Source: Rhabdophis nuchalis (lineage: Eukaryota > Chordata > Lepidosauria > Squamata > Natricidae). From it: a stretch of DNA of 64,000 bases. Each line of letters starts with the position of its first letter. Within the stretch, counting starts at the first letter, position 1. Below are positions 12,216 through 20,279 of the stretch, in pieces. Below the pieces are notes generated by a model. The model worked only from the letters and a program-made list of their open reading frames with translations, was not told where the DNA came from and made no database searches. The stretch is taken from positions 58,591,850-58,655,849 of the forward strand of contig CM077645.1 in NCBI GenBank assembly GCA_039707465.1, read 5' to 3'. The position numbers and the translations under genes were made by a program.

Positions 12216-12405
12216 AGACAAACAGCTGTACAGTCCCTTCTTAAAAGCCTCCAGCTAGGAAAAAATTTTTTTTGAGGTTTGGTTATTTATTTGTACTTTA
12301 ATTTTGTATTATTCTATTATCATTTAGAAATGAAATAGGGATTATAAGAATCTTAAAAATATACATTACATAAAGCATTGGACCCCAAAGTTGGAAACCT
12401 TAGAT

Positions 12406-12526
12406 CAGGGGTCCCCAACCTTTGCAACTTTAAGTCTGAAGGACTTCAGCTCCCAGCAAAGCTGGCTGGAGAAGTCTGGGAGCTGAAGTCCTTCAGACTT
12501 AAAGTTGCAAAGGTTGGGGACCCCTG
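12406..12526. mobile_element. 121-bp palindromic hAT MITE
   Basis: Nearly the whole element is one hairpin. The left half begins CAGGGGTCCCCAACC and the right half is its reverse complement, with a short centre near 12463-12471. Both sides carry the same 8-bp sequence, CCTTAGAT (12398-12405 and 12527-12534), a perfect hAT-type target duplication. The lack of decay in arms and duplication suggests a fairly young insertion. Confidence 0.92.
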
Positions 12527-12534
12527 CCTTAGAT

Positions 12535-15056
12535 GGAGAGCCTAATGTGCAAGGAAAGAAGGTGAAAACATTGTGGTCAGATGCTGCCACTGGAAAAAAT
12601 TTGACTGTGCTTCTCAAATATGATTGCCATTTGAGACAATGACAAAGTGAGACCCAAATACACCATAGCTTTATGTTCAGCTCACAAAACACAGTGGTTA
12701 GTAGATTTGCAATGCAATGCAATTGTGATTACTGTTAAAATAATTTGCTTTTATTGCAAGTTGACTGTGAACCATGCCTTCAGGTTTTTGTGAAAAGCCT
12801 TTGTTCACTTCCAGACATATACTGTAAGAAAATTAATAGTACTGTCACCCTGCTCTCTCTTAAGAATTAGATAGGGCCTCAAAAGAAAGGTATAATAAGA
12901 AACTTGTTCATAAAGCAGAAACACTTTAATCTCCAGAGACATTTGTATGGTGCTTCACAAAATCATTAGCTTCCCCATAGCTTGAAGCCACCTATTTTTC
13001 AGATACAGAACAAACAACCTGCCATCTGCATGTCAAGTATCTCGAAGAACTTAAAACTGACTGCTACCAGTTGCCCGCAGCATGTCAACAGACACCCATA
13101 TAACTAGGTTTTGTCAGTGGTAATTTGGCTGATTGCTAATGCATATAAAGCTGCAAGCACAGGAGACAAAGCTAGCAGTTCACTGTAAGGTCATATCTGA
13201 GTTCTGACACAGAAAGTAATAGACCTTTTACTCTCAATGAAATTTCCCCTCCCCTTCCTTCTTTTTAATGAAATGACTTATTCTGTGCACAGTAAGAAAA
13301 GACTCATTGTCTGGACAATTTTAGACATGGATGTTTCTCAGTCCTAACTCTACAAGGGGAAAGAAAGCCGTATCTCTAGCATATTTGTTAATGAAATCAT
13401 TTCTATTGAAATTGCTATGGAAAGAAATCATATTGGTTTAGTAAATTAAGCCTGTGCAAAACATTCAGTCCTTAAAATTAAATGTAGAAGATGCAGGAGC
13501 AAAATAAGCTTTTTTAAAGCCCTTCCTACTGAAAGTAGGTTTTGTCAATAATATGATCAATCTATATAGACTTACACTATAGAGTATGTCAAGACTGATA
13601 AGACAGCTAACAGCTACTAGACATTTCTCATAAAGGCTGCATTGTTTCAAAAGTAATTTGTTGAGGGCTGCAAGGTACTAAGGATAAAACACAGTGGATG
13701 GCACTAGAACAAAAACTGAATAGGGACAAAAACTCATTGGCCTTTGCCATTTTCACTCAAGCATCTGGCTGCATAATAAGACAGATGGCTCTCATCAAAA
13801 GTTTGGACTGATCTCTTTAATAAAAGTTATGAAATAATGCTGACAGCCACATGAAATTAGCTCAAAGTTGCTCTAGATTATCCTCCTTTTAGAGCTAAGA
13901 AGATGATTATATCCAGATTCAGTTAGTAAACTTGGGCCTTTCTATATGCTGTTTTGAAACTTGCCAGAATCACATAGCATCCCCCTACCCAGTCCATGTA
14001 ATCTCCTGCAAATCTTACACTGAATCAAATCAGTTCTAGTGTGCTGGGTCAGTGGGTGAAGAAGAAAATCATGGCTCCCATTTCAGTTAAAAGAACAATT
14101 TTATTTCAGAATATCGAAAAGCAAACTGCTTGTTCAAAACTGTAAGCTCTTGTGTTGCCTTTTTTTCTGTGCCATTTGAGTTTTTCTCCAATGTCAGCAC
14201 AGCAGAGTTGCCAATAAAATTGAAACCTTGACAGGTGTGGAAGGAGAATGGAGGATATGCATGCTTTAGAATTTTGCAGCCACCAGTAAACAGAGTACAG
14301 CCATCAAACAGAAGAAAGTGTTTATTAACATTTCATAAGAAATGGATGGTGCAAAAGAGAAGGAAAGAGGTATAGCAGCCCAGTGAGACAAAGCACAATG
14401 TAAAAAGGTTCTACATGCTGGCCATTAACAGAAAAAGAAGAAATCTCAGAGAGAGGGGACCTAAGACAGAACAGGCTTAAGAAAGAATTGTTGATGCATA
14501 ATACAGAGCATAGTATATATGTAATTGAAATAGTGATAGGTAATAGTTTAAACATTGTCATAATAATAATTGAAGAGTAATAATATAGGCATAGCAATAA
14601 AATGAAATATAAGAATCACTCACACATCACTTTTATATGATTGATTTTATAAAAGAAAACATCTCTCAAACACTTACAAGGAGATATAATAAAAACTACC
14701 TGTTCAGGTAGTTTTATGTGTCACTTGAGTCTGGGTCAATTAATAAGGATACAATTTAAAACAGAACTGTGGCATGGGGGTACAATAATCAACACAGTTT
14801 ATATGATATACCATAATATATTTAATAACATACTGTTCTCCAAGTAGCAAAGTCCAGATTTATAGCTTTATAATCTTGTAAACAAATCAGTGCAAGCCTC
14901 AAACTAAAAAGGTAACATCATAATGTCATGCTCCTTGAAATGAATGAACAGTTCAGATATTGGAATGCCCTGTCCTATTTAGTTATCTCACTTTATATGC
15001 TGAACTTGATAATACTGAATGAAATCACCTATTATATTTATGCTATGTAAAGTTAA
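12535..15056. other. Unannotated stretch
   Basis: About 2.5 kb without a recognisable gene or clear mobile element. Open frames (61-105 codons) show no known domain. Could hold host regulatory DNA, but nothing in the sequence proves it. Confidence 0.45.
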
Positions 15057-15080
15057 TATATATATATATATATATATATT
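15057..15080. repeat. (TA)n microsatellite
   Basis: Uninterrupted alternating TA at the border of the Penelope-like element. Confidence 0.9.
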
Positions 15081-15086
15081 AACTAT

Positions 15087-15601
15087 ATGGTATTGCCATC
15101 CTCAGGTGTTTTCCCGTGTATATAGCATGGAATTGATATTGCAACGTTTCGACAAGATCTCACTTGTCATCCTCAGGCTTCAGTCTGTGATTGCGAAGGT
15201 GTTGCCCTTCCTTGAATCTTGGTGGGGGGGTGGAGTGCTGACTATTGTTGTGAGTGGGTTGATTGTATAAGTTTGCGATGACCGGTGAGAGGGGTGATCC
15301 CATGGGTGCTCCTTCTATCTGTTTGTATTTTTGTCCATTATGAATGAAGTATGTGTTGGTTAGACAGTGGTTGGTCAGATCCAGGATGTGCTTGGGGGGG
15401 GGGGTTGTATTTGTTCTGGATGGCTGTCAAGGCTTCTTTTATAGGCACTTGGGTGAAGAGGGATATGACATCAAAACTCACGAGTAAATCGCTGGGCTGT
15501 AGATTTTGTTTCTTTATTGTTTCTATGAAGTGGAATGAATTTTGTACATGTGAGTTGATGGATTCTGCGTAGGGTTGTAATTCCTTTGCGAGGAACTTGG
15601 C
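15087..15601 (-). mobile_element. Penelope-like element, inverted internally deleted copy
   Basis: Minus-strand copy of the element at 15602-17110. From its inner end (15601) it carries the RT segment up to the residues MGSPLSPVIANLY. It then jumps, near 15265-15275, to the 3'-terminal region with the hairpin at 15141-15177. About 330 bp of RT sequence is therefore an inverted repeat of 15602-15930. Here the junction before MGSPLSP has three Cs and an open frame; the partner copy has lost one. Confidence 0.85.
15141..15177 (-). ncRNA. Hammerhead-like hairpin of Penelope-like 3' end
   Basis: On the minus strand: CTGAGGA, one extra T, a 6-bp stem GACAAG/CTTGTC with loop TGAGAT, then GAAACGTT. 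This follows hammerhead order except for the inserted T before stem II. Penelope-like elements are known to carry hammerhead motifs. Activity is uncertain because of the extra base and weak stem I. Confidence 0.45.
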
Positions 15602-16193
15602 AATTACAACCCTACACAGAATCCATCAACTCACATGTACAAAATTCATTCCACTTCATAGAAACAATAAAGAAACAAAATCTACAGCCCAGCGATCTAC
15701 TCGTGAGTTTTGATGTCATATCCCTCTTCACCCAAGTGCCTATAAAAGAAGCCTTGACAGCCATCCAGAACAAATACAACCCCCCCAAGCACATCCTGGA
15801 TCTGACCAACCACTGTCTAACCAATACATACTTCATTCATAATGGACAAAGATACAAACAGATAGAAGGAGCACCATGGGATCACCCCTCTCACCGGTCA
15901 TCGCAAACTTATACATGGAACATTTTGAAACCAATGCCCTAGACAAATCTGAACACAAACCCAAACTCTGGCTCAGATATATAGATGACACTTTCGTAAT
16001 TTGGCCACATGGGAAAGAAAAACTGGACAACTTCCTCACACACCTCAACTCCCTACACCCCAAAATACAATTCACCATGGAAATAGAAGCTAACAACCAA
16101 CTTCCTTTTCTAGACGTCCTAATCTACAAAAAACCTAATGGCTCCCTGAGACACACCATCTACCGAAAAAAATACACACCAACCGCTACCTAA
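15586..16193 (+). pseudogene. Penelope-like reverse transcriptase (frameshifted)
   Basis: Two overlapping frames (15586-15942 and 15876-16193) together encode RT palm motifs: LVSFDVISLFTQVP, then MGSPLSPVIANLYMEHFE, then the catalytic YIDD at 15978-15989, then LPFLDVLIYKKPNG, typical of Penelope-like elements. A one-base loss near 15873 (two Cs where the inverted copy has three) separates the frames. A further shift near 16170 ends the second one. The N-terminal part is missing, so the copy is 5'-truncated. A non-functional relic, though recently active to judge by its preservation. Confidence 0.88.
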
Positions 16194-16199
16194 ATGCAC

Positions 16200-17025
16200 A
16201 ATCCCATCACCACCCTGCACAGATAAACTCTGTAGCCAAAATCCTCATACACAGAACCAAACGCCTAGCTGACAAAGACCACCTGAAAACCGAATTACAC
16301 TTCCTCACAAATACATTAATATCCAACGGATTCCAAAGAAAAACAATCACCAAACTAATCCAAAAAGAGACACCCCCAAGAGCCCAGACAAAGAACAGGA
16401 AAATGGCTTTGCCCTCATCCCATACATTAAAGGTACTACAGACAAAATCAGCAAAATTCTCCACAAGCACAACATAAAGACAGCCTTCAACACTGACCAA
16501 AAAATAACCAATATCCTAAGGAATCCCAAAGACAAGATCCAGCTAGAAAGCCAAGGGGTCTACAAAATTCCATGTAAAATCTGCCCTGCCACTTACATAG
16601 GACAAACCAACAGAAGGATAAGTGCATGTATCGCAGAACATAAAAATGCATTAAAAAATCAACTTAATACCTCATCTCTTTATCAACATTTCAAAACTAC
16701 AGGACATGACATTGACTTTCAAGGAACCAAAATGATCTCCAAGGCTGAACAGCTGAACAGGAGAATAATCAGAGAAGCCATTGAAATAGAGAAGCAACCT
16801 AACAATATGAACAAACGTGACGACACCTCCCGCCTACCAGCCATCTGGAAACCAGCACTGACCAACAGACGAGCCCCACCCTCCACCCAAGCCGTTGAAA
16901 TTCAAAATAAGGAGAAACATACAAATAAGACCAATCAGCATCAATCTACCAATCATGATACAGCTGCACAGCCAATCAACCCAGTCACAACAATACTCAG
17001 CACTCCACCCCCCCACCAAGATTAA
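16200..17025 (+). pseudogene. Penelope-like GIY-YIG endonuclease domain
   Basis: In the frame that runs to the stop at 17025, the segment at 16555-16602 reads GVY, then CKIC (the cysteine pair typical of Penelope GIY-YIG domains), then YIG and QTNRRI, followed by an AEHKNAL helix. The region from 16200 to 16480 encodes the RT thumb/linker but in shifted frames. The end of the frame is rich in Gln, Asn and Thr and is probably disordered. Confidence 0.85.
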
Positions 17026-17060
17026 AGGAAGGGTGACGCCTTCGCAATCACAGACCGAAG

Positions 17061-17098
17061 CCTGAGGATGACAAGTGAGATCTTGTTGAAACGTTGCA
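17061..17098 (+). ncRNA. Hammerhead-like hairpin of Penelope-like 3' end
   Basis: Plus-strand counterpart of 15141-15177: CTGAGGA, extra T, stem GACAAG/CTTGTT (one G-T pair), then GAAACGTTGC. See that entry for the caveat on activity. Confidence 0.45.
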
Positions 17099-17198
17099 AT
17101 ATCAATTCCATGCTATATACACAGGAAAATACCCGAGGATGGTAATACCAGCATACCTATATATATATTTGTTTTCTGAGGTTTTCGCGGGTGTTTGT

Positions 17199-17394
17199 AT
17201 GTAGGTCTTTGGTTGTTCGGGTTTTCTCCCGCGTAGAATTGGAAGTATCTTCACTTGCTCCTGGAAGCAATTGCTCCTGGAAGCACCAAGCCGGAAGCAC
17301 CAGCCTGAAGATGATGAATGAGATTTCATCGAAACGTCGTGAAGATACTTCCAATTCTACGCGGGAGAAAACCCGAACAACCAAAGACCTACAT
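17199..17394. repeat. Foldback with perfect 56-bp arms (Penelope-end-like)
   Basis: Arms 17199-17254 and 17339-17394 are exact reverse complements over 56 bp. The 84-bp centre has a small duplicated patch (CTCCTGGAAGCA) and the hairpin at 17304-17339. The layout (inverted ends around a GAAACGTC hairpin) resembles terminal repeats of a second Penelope-like family. Confidence 0.8.
17304..17339 (+). ncRNA. Hammerhead-like hairpin, second Penelope-type family
   Basis: CTGAAGA, extra T, stem GATGAA/TTCATC with loop TGAGAT, then GAAACGTCG. The stem differs from the 17061 hairpin at several positions but pairing is kept, and the extra T and GAAACGT are shared. Confidence 0.45.
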
Positions 17395-17469
17395 ATATAT
17401 AGCTATGCCAGCTATGCCAGCTATGCCAGCATACCTACACCCGTGAAAATCTACGAAAACAAATATATA

Positions 17470-17640
17470 TATATGTTAGATTTTTAAGGGCTGAAAATAA
17501 AGAGACCAGGATGGATCCATTTCAAGCTTATTAGCCTTCTTCAGCTGGCCATACTCCTTCTACTGGGATTTGAACTGGGATTAAGTCTCCTCCCCTTAAA
17601 GGGGCTGGAGCTGAACAGGAGCTGTGATAATATTCTCTCA
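17470..17640 (-). mobile_element. Hammerhead unit, rearranged minus-strand copy
   Basis: Contains a complete hammerhead core at 17504-17550 and a decayed B-box region (about 17568-17580) in minus orientation. It is joined at about 17580 to the tail block (17580-17640), which reads in the opposite sense. Ends in a TA/TATG microsatellite. Confidence 0.7.
17504..17550 (-). ncRNA. Hammerhead ribozyme (type I), copy a
   Basis: On the minus strand: stem I GGCCAG/CTGGTC, core CTGAAGA, stem II AGGCT-AATA-AGCTT (one G-T pair), GAA, stem III ATGG-AT-CCAT, C17, cleavage predicted before CTGGTC. All invariant core bases of the hammerhead consensus are present. Confidence 0.8.
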
Positions 17641-17642
17641 TA

Positions 17643-17678
<36 letters not shown>

Positions 17679-17712
17679 TGTATGTATGTGTATATATATG
17701 TATATATATGCT
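17641..17712. repeat. (ATGT)n/(AT)n microsatellite
   Basis: Tetranucleotide ATGT tract flanked by TATA runs, between the unit at 17470 and the palindrome at 17710. Confidence 0.9.
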
Positions 17713-17764
17713 GGCATAGCTGGCTTCGGGGATTTTCCCGTGTATAAGGCATAGAAAAGTTGTT

Positions 17765-17801
17765 GCAACGTTTCGACAAGATCTCACTTGTCATCATCAG
17801 G
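17765..17801 (-). ncRNA. Hammerhead-like hairpin, left arm of palindrome
   Basis: Minus strand: CTGATGA, extra T, stem GACAAG/CTTGTC, GAAACGTTGC. Same class as 15141-15177. Confidence 0.45.
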
Positions 17802-17834
17802 CAGGCTTGTGTCTGTGAGTGAGACACAAGCCTG

Positions 17835-17871
17835 CCTGATGATGACAAGTGAGATCTTGTCGAAATGTTGC
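17835..17871 (+). ncRNA. Hammerhead-like hairpin, right arm of palindrome
   Basis: Plus strand: CTGATGA, extra T, stem GACAAG/CTTGTC, GAAATGTTGC. A three-pair stem I (TGC/GCA) can be drawn. Confidence 0.45.
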
Positions 17872-18025
17872 AACAACTTTTCTATGCCTTATACACGGGA
17901 AAATCCCCGAAGCCAGCTATGCCAGCATACCTACACCCGTGAAAATCTATGAAAACAAACATGTATATATATGTATCTATGTATATACAGTATGTATATA
18001 TGTATATATGTATATATGTATATAT

Positions 18026-18071
18026 ATCAGCTGATGAGAGCTAATAAGCTCGAAATAGATCTATCCTGGTC
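18026..18071 (+). ncRNA. Hammerhead ribozyme (type I), copy b
   Basis: Core CTGATGA at 18031, stem II GAGCT-AATA-AGCTC, GAA, stem III ATAG-AT-CTAT, C17 at 18065, then CTGGT. Stem I is shortened to ATCAG/CTGGT because a microsatellite abuts the left side. Confidence 0.78.
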
Positions 18072-18302
18072 TCTCTCTAATTTAATTTATTGATCAGCTC
18101 ATAAAAACTAACACACATATCTATAAAATTACACAACGTAATTCTTGGCTTGCTGTCTAGATGGTCTCTGGTGATGAGCCGAAAGGCAGGAAAGGAAACA
18201 GTATGTCTCCTCCCTTAATTGGGGCCTAATAATAAGTTGTTGTGAAACAATTACCTATACTAATATACCCTGTCTCAGCTGATGCAATAAGGGAAGCCAG
18301 CT

Positions 18303-18357
18303 TGGCTAAAGTGCTAGGTTCCTTGCCTGGCATGCAACACAGCCCCGGTTCGAATCC
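18303..18357 (+). promoter_or_regulatory. tRNA-like internal pol III promoter (A and B boxes)
   Basis: A box TGGCTAAAGTG at 18303-18313 and B box GGTTCGAATCC at 18347-18357; the B box is a perfect match to the consensus. Spacing is tRNA-like. The ribozyme begins 16 bp downstream. This would allow RNA polymerase III to transcribe the unit, as in SINEs. Transcription is inferred. Confidence 0.7.
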
Positions 18358-18372
18358 CAGTAAAAAGGGCAT

Positions 18373-18419
18373 GGCCAGCTGATGAGAGCTAATAAGCTTG
18401 AAATAGATCTATCCTGGTC
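18373..18419 (+). ncRNA. Hammerhead ribozyme (type I), copy c
   Basis: Stem I GGCCAG/CTGGTC, core CTGATGA at 18379-18385, stem II GAGCT-AATA-AGCTT (terminal G-T), GAA, stem III ATAG-AT-CTAT, C17 at 18413, predicted cleavage between 18413 and 18414. Confidence 0.83.
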
Positions 18420-18620
18420 TCTCTCTAATTTAATTTATTGATCAGCTCATAAAAACGAACACACATATCCAAAAAATTACACAAAGTAATTCTTGGCTTG
18501 CTGTCTAGATGGTCTCTGGTGATGAGCCGAAAGGCAGGAAAGGAAACAGTATGTCTCCTCCCTTAATTGGGGCCTAATAACAGGTTGTTATATATATAGG
18601 CTGAAATGCTGGAAAGTGCC

Positions 18621-18631
18621 GGTTCAAATCC
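18621..18631 (+). promoter_or_regulatory. B box of truncated unit
   Basis: GGTTCAAATCC, 16 bp upstream of the ribozyme at 18647. The A-box side of this unit is deleted. Confidence 0.55.
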
Positions 18632-18646
18632 CAGTAGATGAAGTAT

Positions 18647-18693
18647 GGCCAGCTGAAGAAGGCTAAAAAGCCTGAAATAGATCTATCCTGGTC
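18647..18693 (+). ncRNA. Hammerhead ribozyme (type I), copy d
   Basis: Stem I GGCCAG/CTGGTC, core CTGAAGA at 18653-18659, stem II AGGCT-AAAA-AGCCT, GAA, stem III ATAG-AT-CTAT, C17 at 18687. Confidence 0.83.
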
Positions 18694-18912
18694 TCTTAAT
18701 TATTAAATCAGCCCTTAAAAATCTAACACATACCTAAAAAACAGCAGCAATCTTAATGGGTCTCTGTCTGGATGATCTCTAGGTTGATTTGAAGGGCAGA
18801 GAAGGATGACAGTTTGTCTCCTCCCTTAAATGGGCCTAAAAACAGGAGCTGTAAAAATATTCTCTCATCAATAAGAGTCCTGTAAAAGGCTGATGTAATC
18901 AGGGAAAGCCGG

Positions 18913-18969
18913 TTAGCTCAAGGCATAGGAAGGCTTGCCTGAAATGCTGGAAAGTGCCGGTTCAAATCC
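18913..18969 (+). promoter_or_regulatory. tRNA-like A and B boxes of full unit
   Basis: A-box-like TTAGCTCAAGG at 18913-18923 and B box GGTTCAAATCC at 18959-18969, followed 16 bp later by the ribozyme at 18985. Same order as the unit at 18303. Confidence 0.65.
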
Positions 18970-18984
18970 CAGTAGATGAAGTAT

Positions 18985-19031
18985 GGCCAGCTGAAGAAGG
19001 CTAAAAAGCCTGAAATAGATCTATCCTGGTC
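18985..19031 (+). ncRNA. Hammerhead ribozyme (type I), copy e
   Basis: Identical core to copy d: CTGAAGA at 18991-18997, stem II AGGCT/AGCCT, stem III ATAG/CTAT, C17 at 19025, then CTGGTC. Confidence 0.83.
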
Positions 19032-19199
19032 TCTTAATTATTAAATCAGCCCTTAAAAATCTAACACATACCTAAAAAACAGCAGCAATCTTAATTGGGT
19101 CTCTGTCTGGATGATCTCTAGGTTGAGTCAAAGGGCAGAGAAGGATGACAGTTTGTCTCCTCCCTTAAACGGGCCTAAAAACAGGAGCTGTAAAAATAT

Positions 19200-19205
<6 letters not shown>

Positions 19206-19258
<53 letters not shown>

Positions 19259-19290
19259 TGTATGTATGTATGTATATATATATATATATG
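19206..19290. repeat. (TA)n(TATG)n(TA)n microsatellite
   Basis: Compound microsatellite where the array changes orientation from forward to reverse units. Confidence 0.9.
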
Positions 19291-19331
19291 TTAAATTTCT
19301 TTAAGGGATGATTAATAATAATTAAATAAGA

Positions 19332-19378
19332 GACCAGGATGGATCCATTTCGGGCTCCTTAGCCCTCGTCAGCTGGCC
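19332..19378 (-). ncRNA. Hammerhead ribozyme (type I), copy f
   Basis: Minus strand: stem I GGCCAG/CTGGTC, core CTGACGA (C at the variable position 7), stem II GGGCT-AAGG-AGCCC, GAA, stem III ATGG-AT-CCAT, C17. Confidence 0.82.
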
Positions 19379-19502
19379 ATACTTCCCTACAGGGATTTGA
19401 ACTGGTGCTCTCCAGCATTCAAAGCAGGCTTCTCTATATATATAGTGTGTGTGTGTGTGTGTTTTAGATTTTTAAGGGCTGATTAATAAATAAATTGTAA
19501 GA

Positions 19503-19549
19503 GACCAGGATGGATCCATTTCGGGCTTATTAGCCCTCTTCAGCTGGCC
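19503..19549 (-). ncRNA. Hammerhead ribozyme (type I), copy g
   Basis: Minus strand: stem I GGCCAG/CTGGTC, core CTGAAGA, stem II GGGCT-AATA-AGCCC, GAA, stem III ATGG-AT-CCAT, C17. 47 nt in all, with every invariant hammerhead base in place. Confidence 0.85.
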
Positions 19550-19845
19550 ATACTCCTTCTACTGGGATTTGAACTGGCACTCTCCAGCATATCAGGCAAG
19601 CCTTTTTATGCCTTGAGCTATCTGGCTTCCCATGATTACATCAGCCTTACAGGACTCTTTTAATGAGAGAATATTTCACAACTCCTGTTGGGGGCCCTTT
19701 AAGGGAGGAGACAAACTGTCTTCCTTCTCTGCCTTTCGGCTCAACCCAGAGACCATCTGGGCAGAGAGCCATGAGATTACTGTTGTGTGATTTTTTTGGA
19801 TATGTGTTAGGTTTTTAAGGGCTGATTAATAAATAAATTGTAAGA

Positions 19846-19892
19846 GACCAGGATGGATCCATTTCGGGCTTATTAGCCCTCTTCAGCTGGCC
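19846..19892 (-). ncRNA. Hammerhead ribozyme (type I), copy h
   Basis: Same sequence as copy g. The unit has a consensus B box GGTTCAAATCC at 19908-19918 on the minus strand and an A-box-like GATAGCTCAAGG region further upstream. Confidence 0.85.
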
Positions 19893-20279
19893 ATACTCCT
19901 TCTACTGGGATTTGAACCGGCACTCTCCAGCATATCAGGCAAGCCTTTTTATGCCTTGAGCTATCCGGCTTCCCATGATTCCCATATATATAGGTAATTG
20001 TTTCACAACAACCTGTTATTAGGCCCCAATTAGTATATATATTAGTATATATCTACTTTAGTTACAGTCACAGACCAAAACACAAGTACTGCAAAAAGAA
20101 ACATAAGAAAATTGATCATAGCATCATACCATTCAGTCACCAAAAGCTTAACTAAGGGAAGTTACAGCATTTTCCTCTAAAGTTAACTTAAATCCAAAGC
20201 ACATTAAAAAAAAATCAGACACTGAAACTTTGCATATGAAAGTGGCTGTCTAAATTGCAAATCTCAAGCTATTACCATC

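Larger units (their letters stand above)
15602..17160 (+). mobile_element. Penelope-like element (RT plus GIY-YIG), 5'-truncated
   Basis: The element carries RT followed by a GIY-YIG endonuclease, the defining layout of Penelope-like retroelements, which prime inside chromosomes without an LTR mechanism. It meets its inverted sibling at 15601/15602, giving a head-to-head palindrome with a 19-bp spacer (15583-15601). Inverted, truncated partners are common for this class. The 3' end contains the hairpin at 17061-17098. Confidence 0.85.
17710..17926. repeat. Near-perfect 105-bp-arm palindrome (Penelope-end-like)
   Basis: Left arm 17710-17814, right arm 17822-17926, 7-bp spacer. I found one arm mismatch (ACG against ATG in the GAAAYGTTGC motif). 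Each arm holds a hammerhead-like hairpin in outward orientation. This looks like two Penelope-like ends joined head to head. Confidence 0.85.
18026..19200 (+). repeat. Tandem array of ~340-bp hammerhead/tRNA-like units (forward)
   Basis: Four hammerhead cores lie in the same orientation at 18026, 18373, 18647 and 18985. Spacings are 347, 274 (a deletion joined by TATATATAGG near 18590) and 338 bp, so the unit is about 340 bp. Each intact unit reads: tRNA-like head with A and B boxes, ribozyme, (TTAATTTATT)-rich spacer, then a tail with 'tctcctcccttaa' and 'ggcctaa'. Two subfamilies are present: 18026-18590 and 18600-19200. No protein is encoded. Confidence 0.82.
19291..20045 (-). repeat. Tandem array of ~340-bp hammerhead/tRNA-like units (reverse)
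   Basis: Three hammerhead cores on the minus strand at 19332, 19503 and 19846. The last two are 343 bp apart; the first spacing is shortened to 171 bp by truncation near 19435. B-box sequences on the minus strand lie at about 19565-19575 and at 19908-19918 (GGTTCAAATCC). The right edge (20003-20045) carries tail sequence of the 18026-18590 subfamily, again next to TATATA. Confidence 0.82.

Noticed and set aside
12000..12275. 91-codon plus-strand frame
   Set aside because: Lies in the 3'UTR of a LINE relic and reads through its (TATTC)n tail.
17401..17440. Start of a CRISPR-like or satellite array (AGCTATGCC repeats)
   Set aside because: Only three short repeats; part of the Penelope-end-like sequence next to microsatellites.
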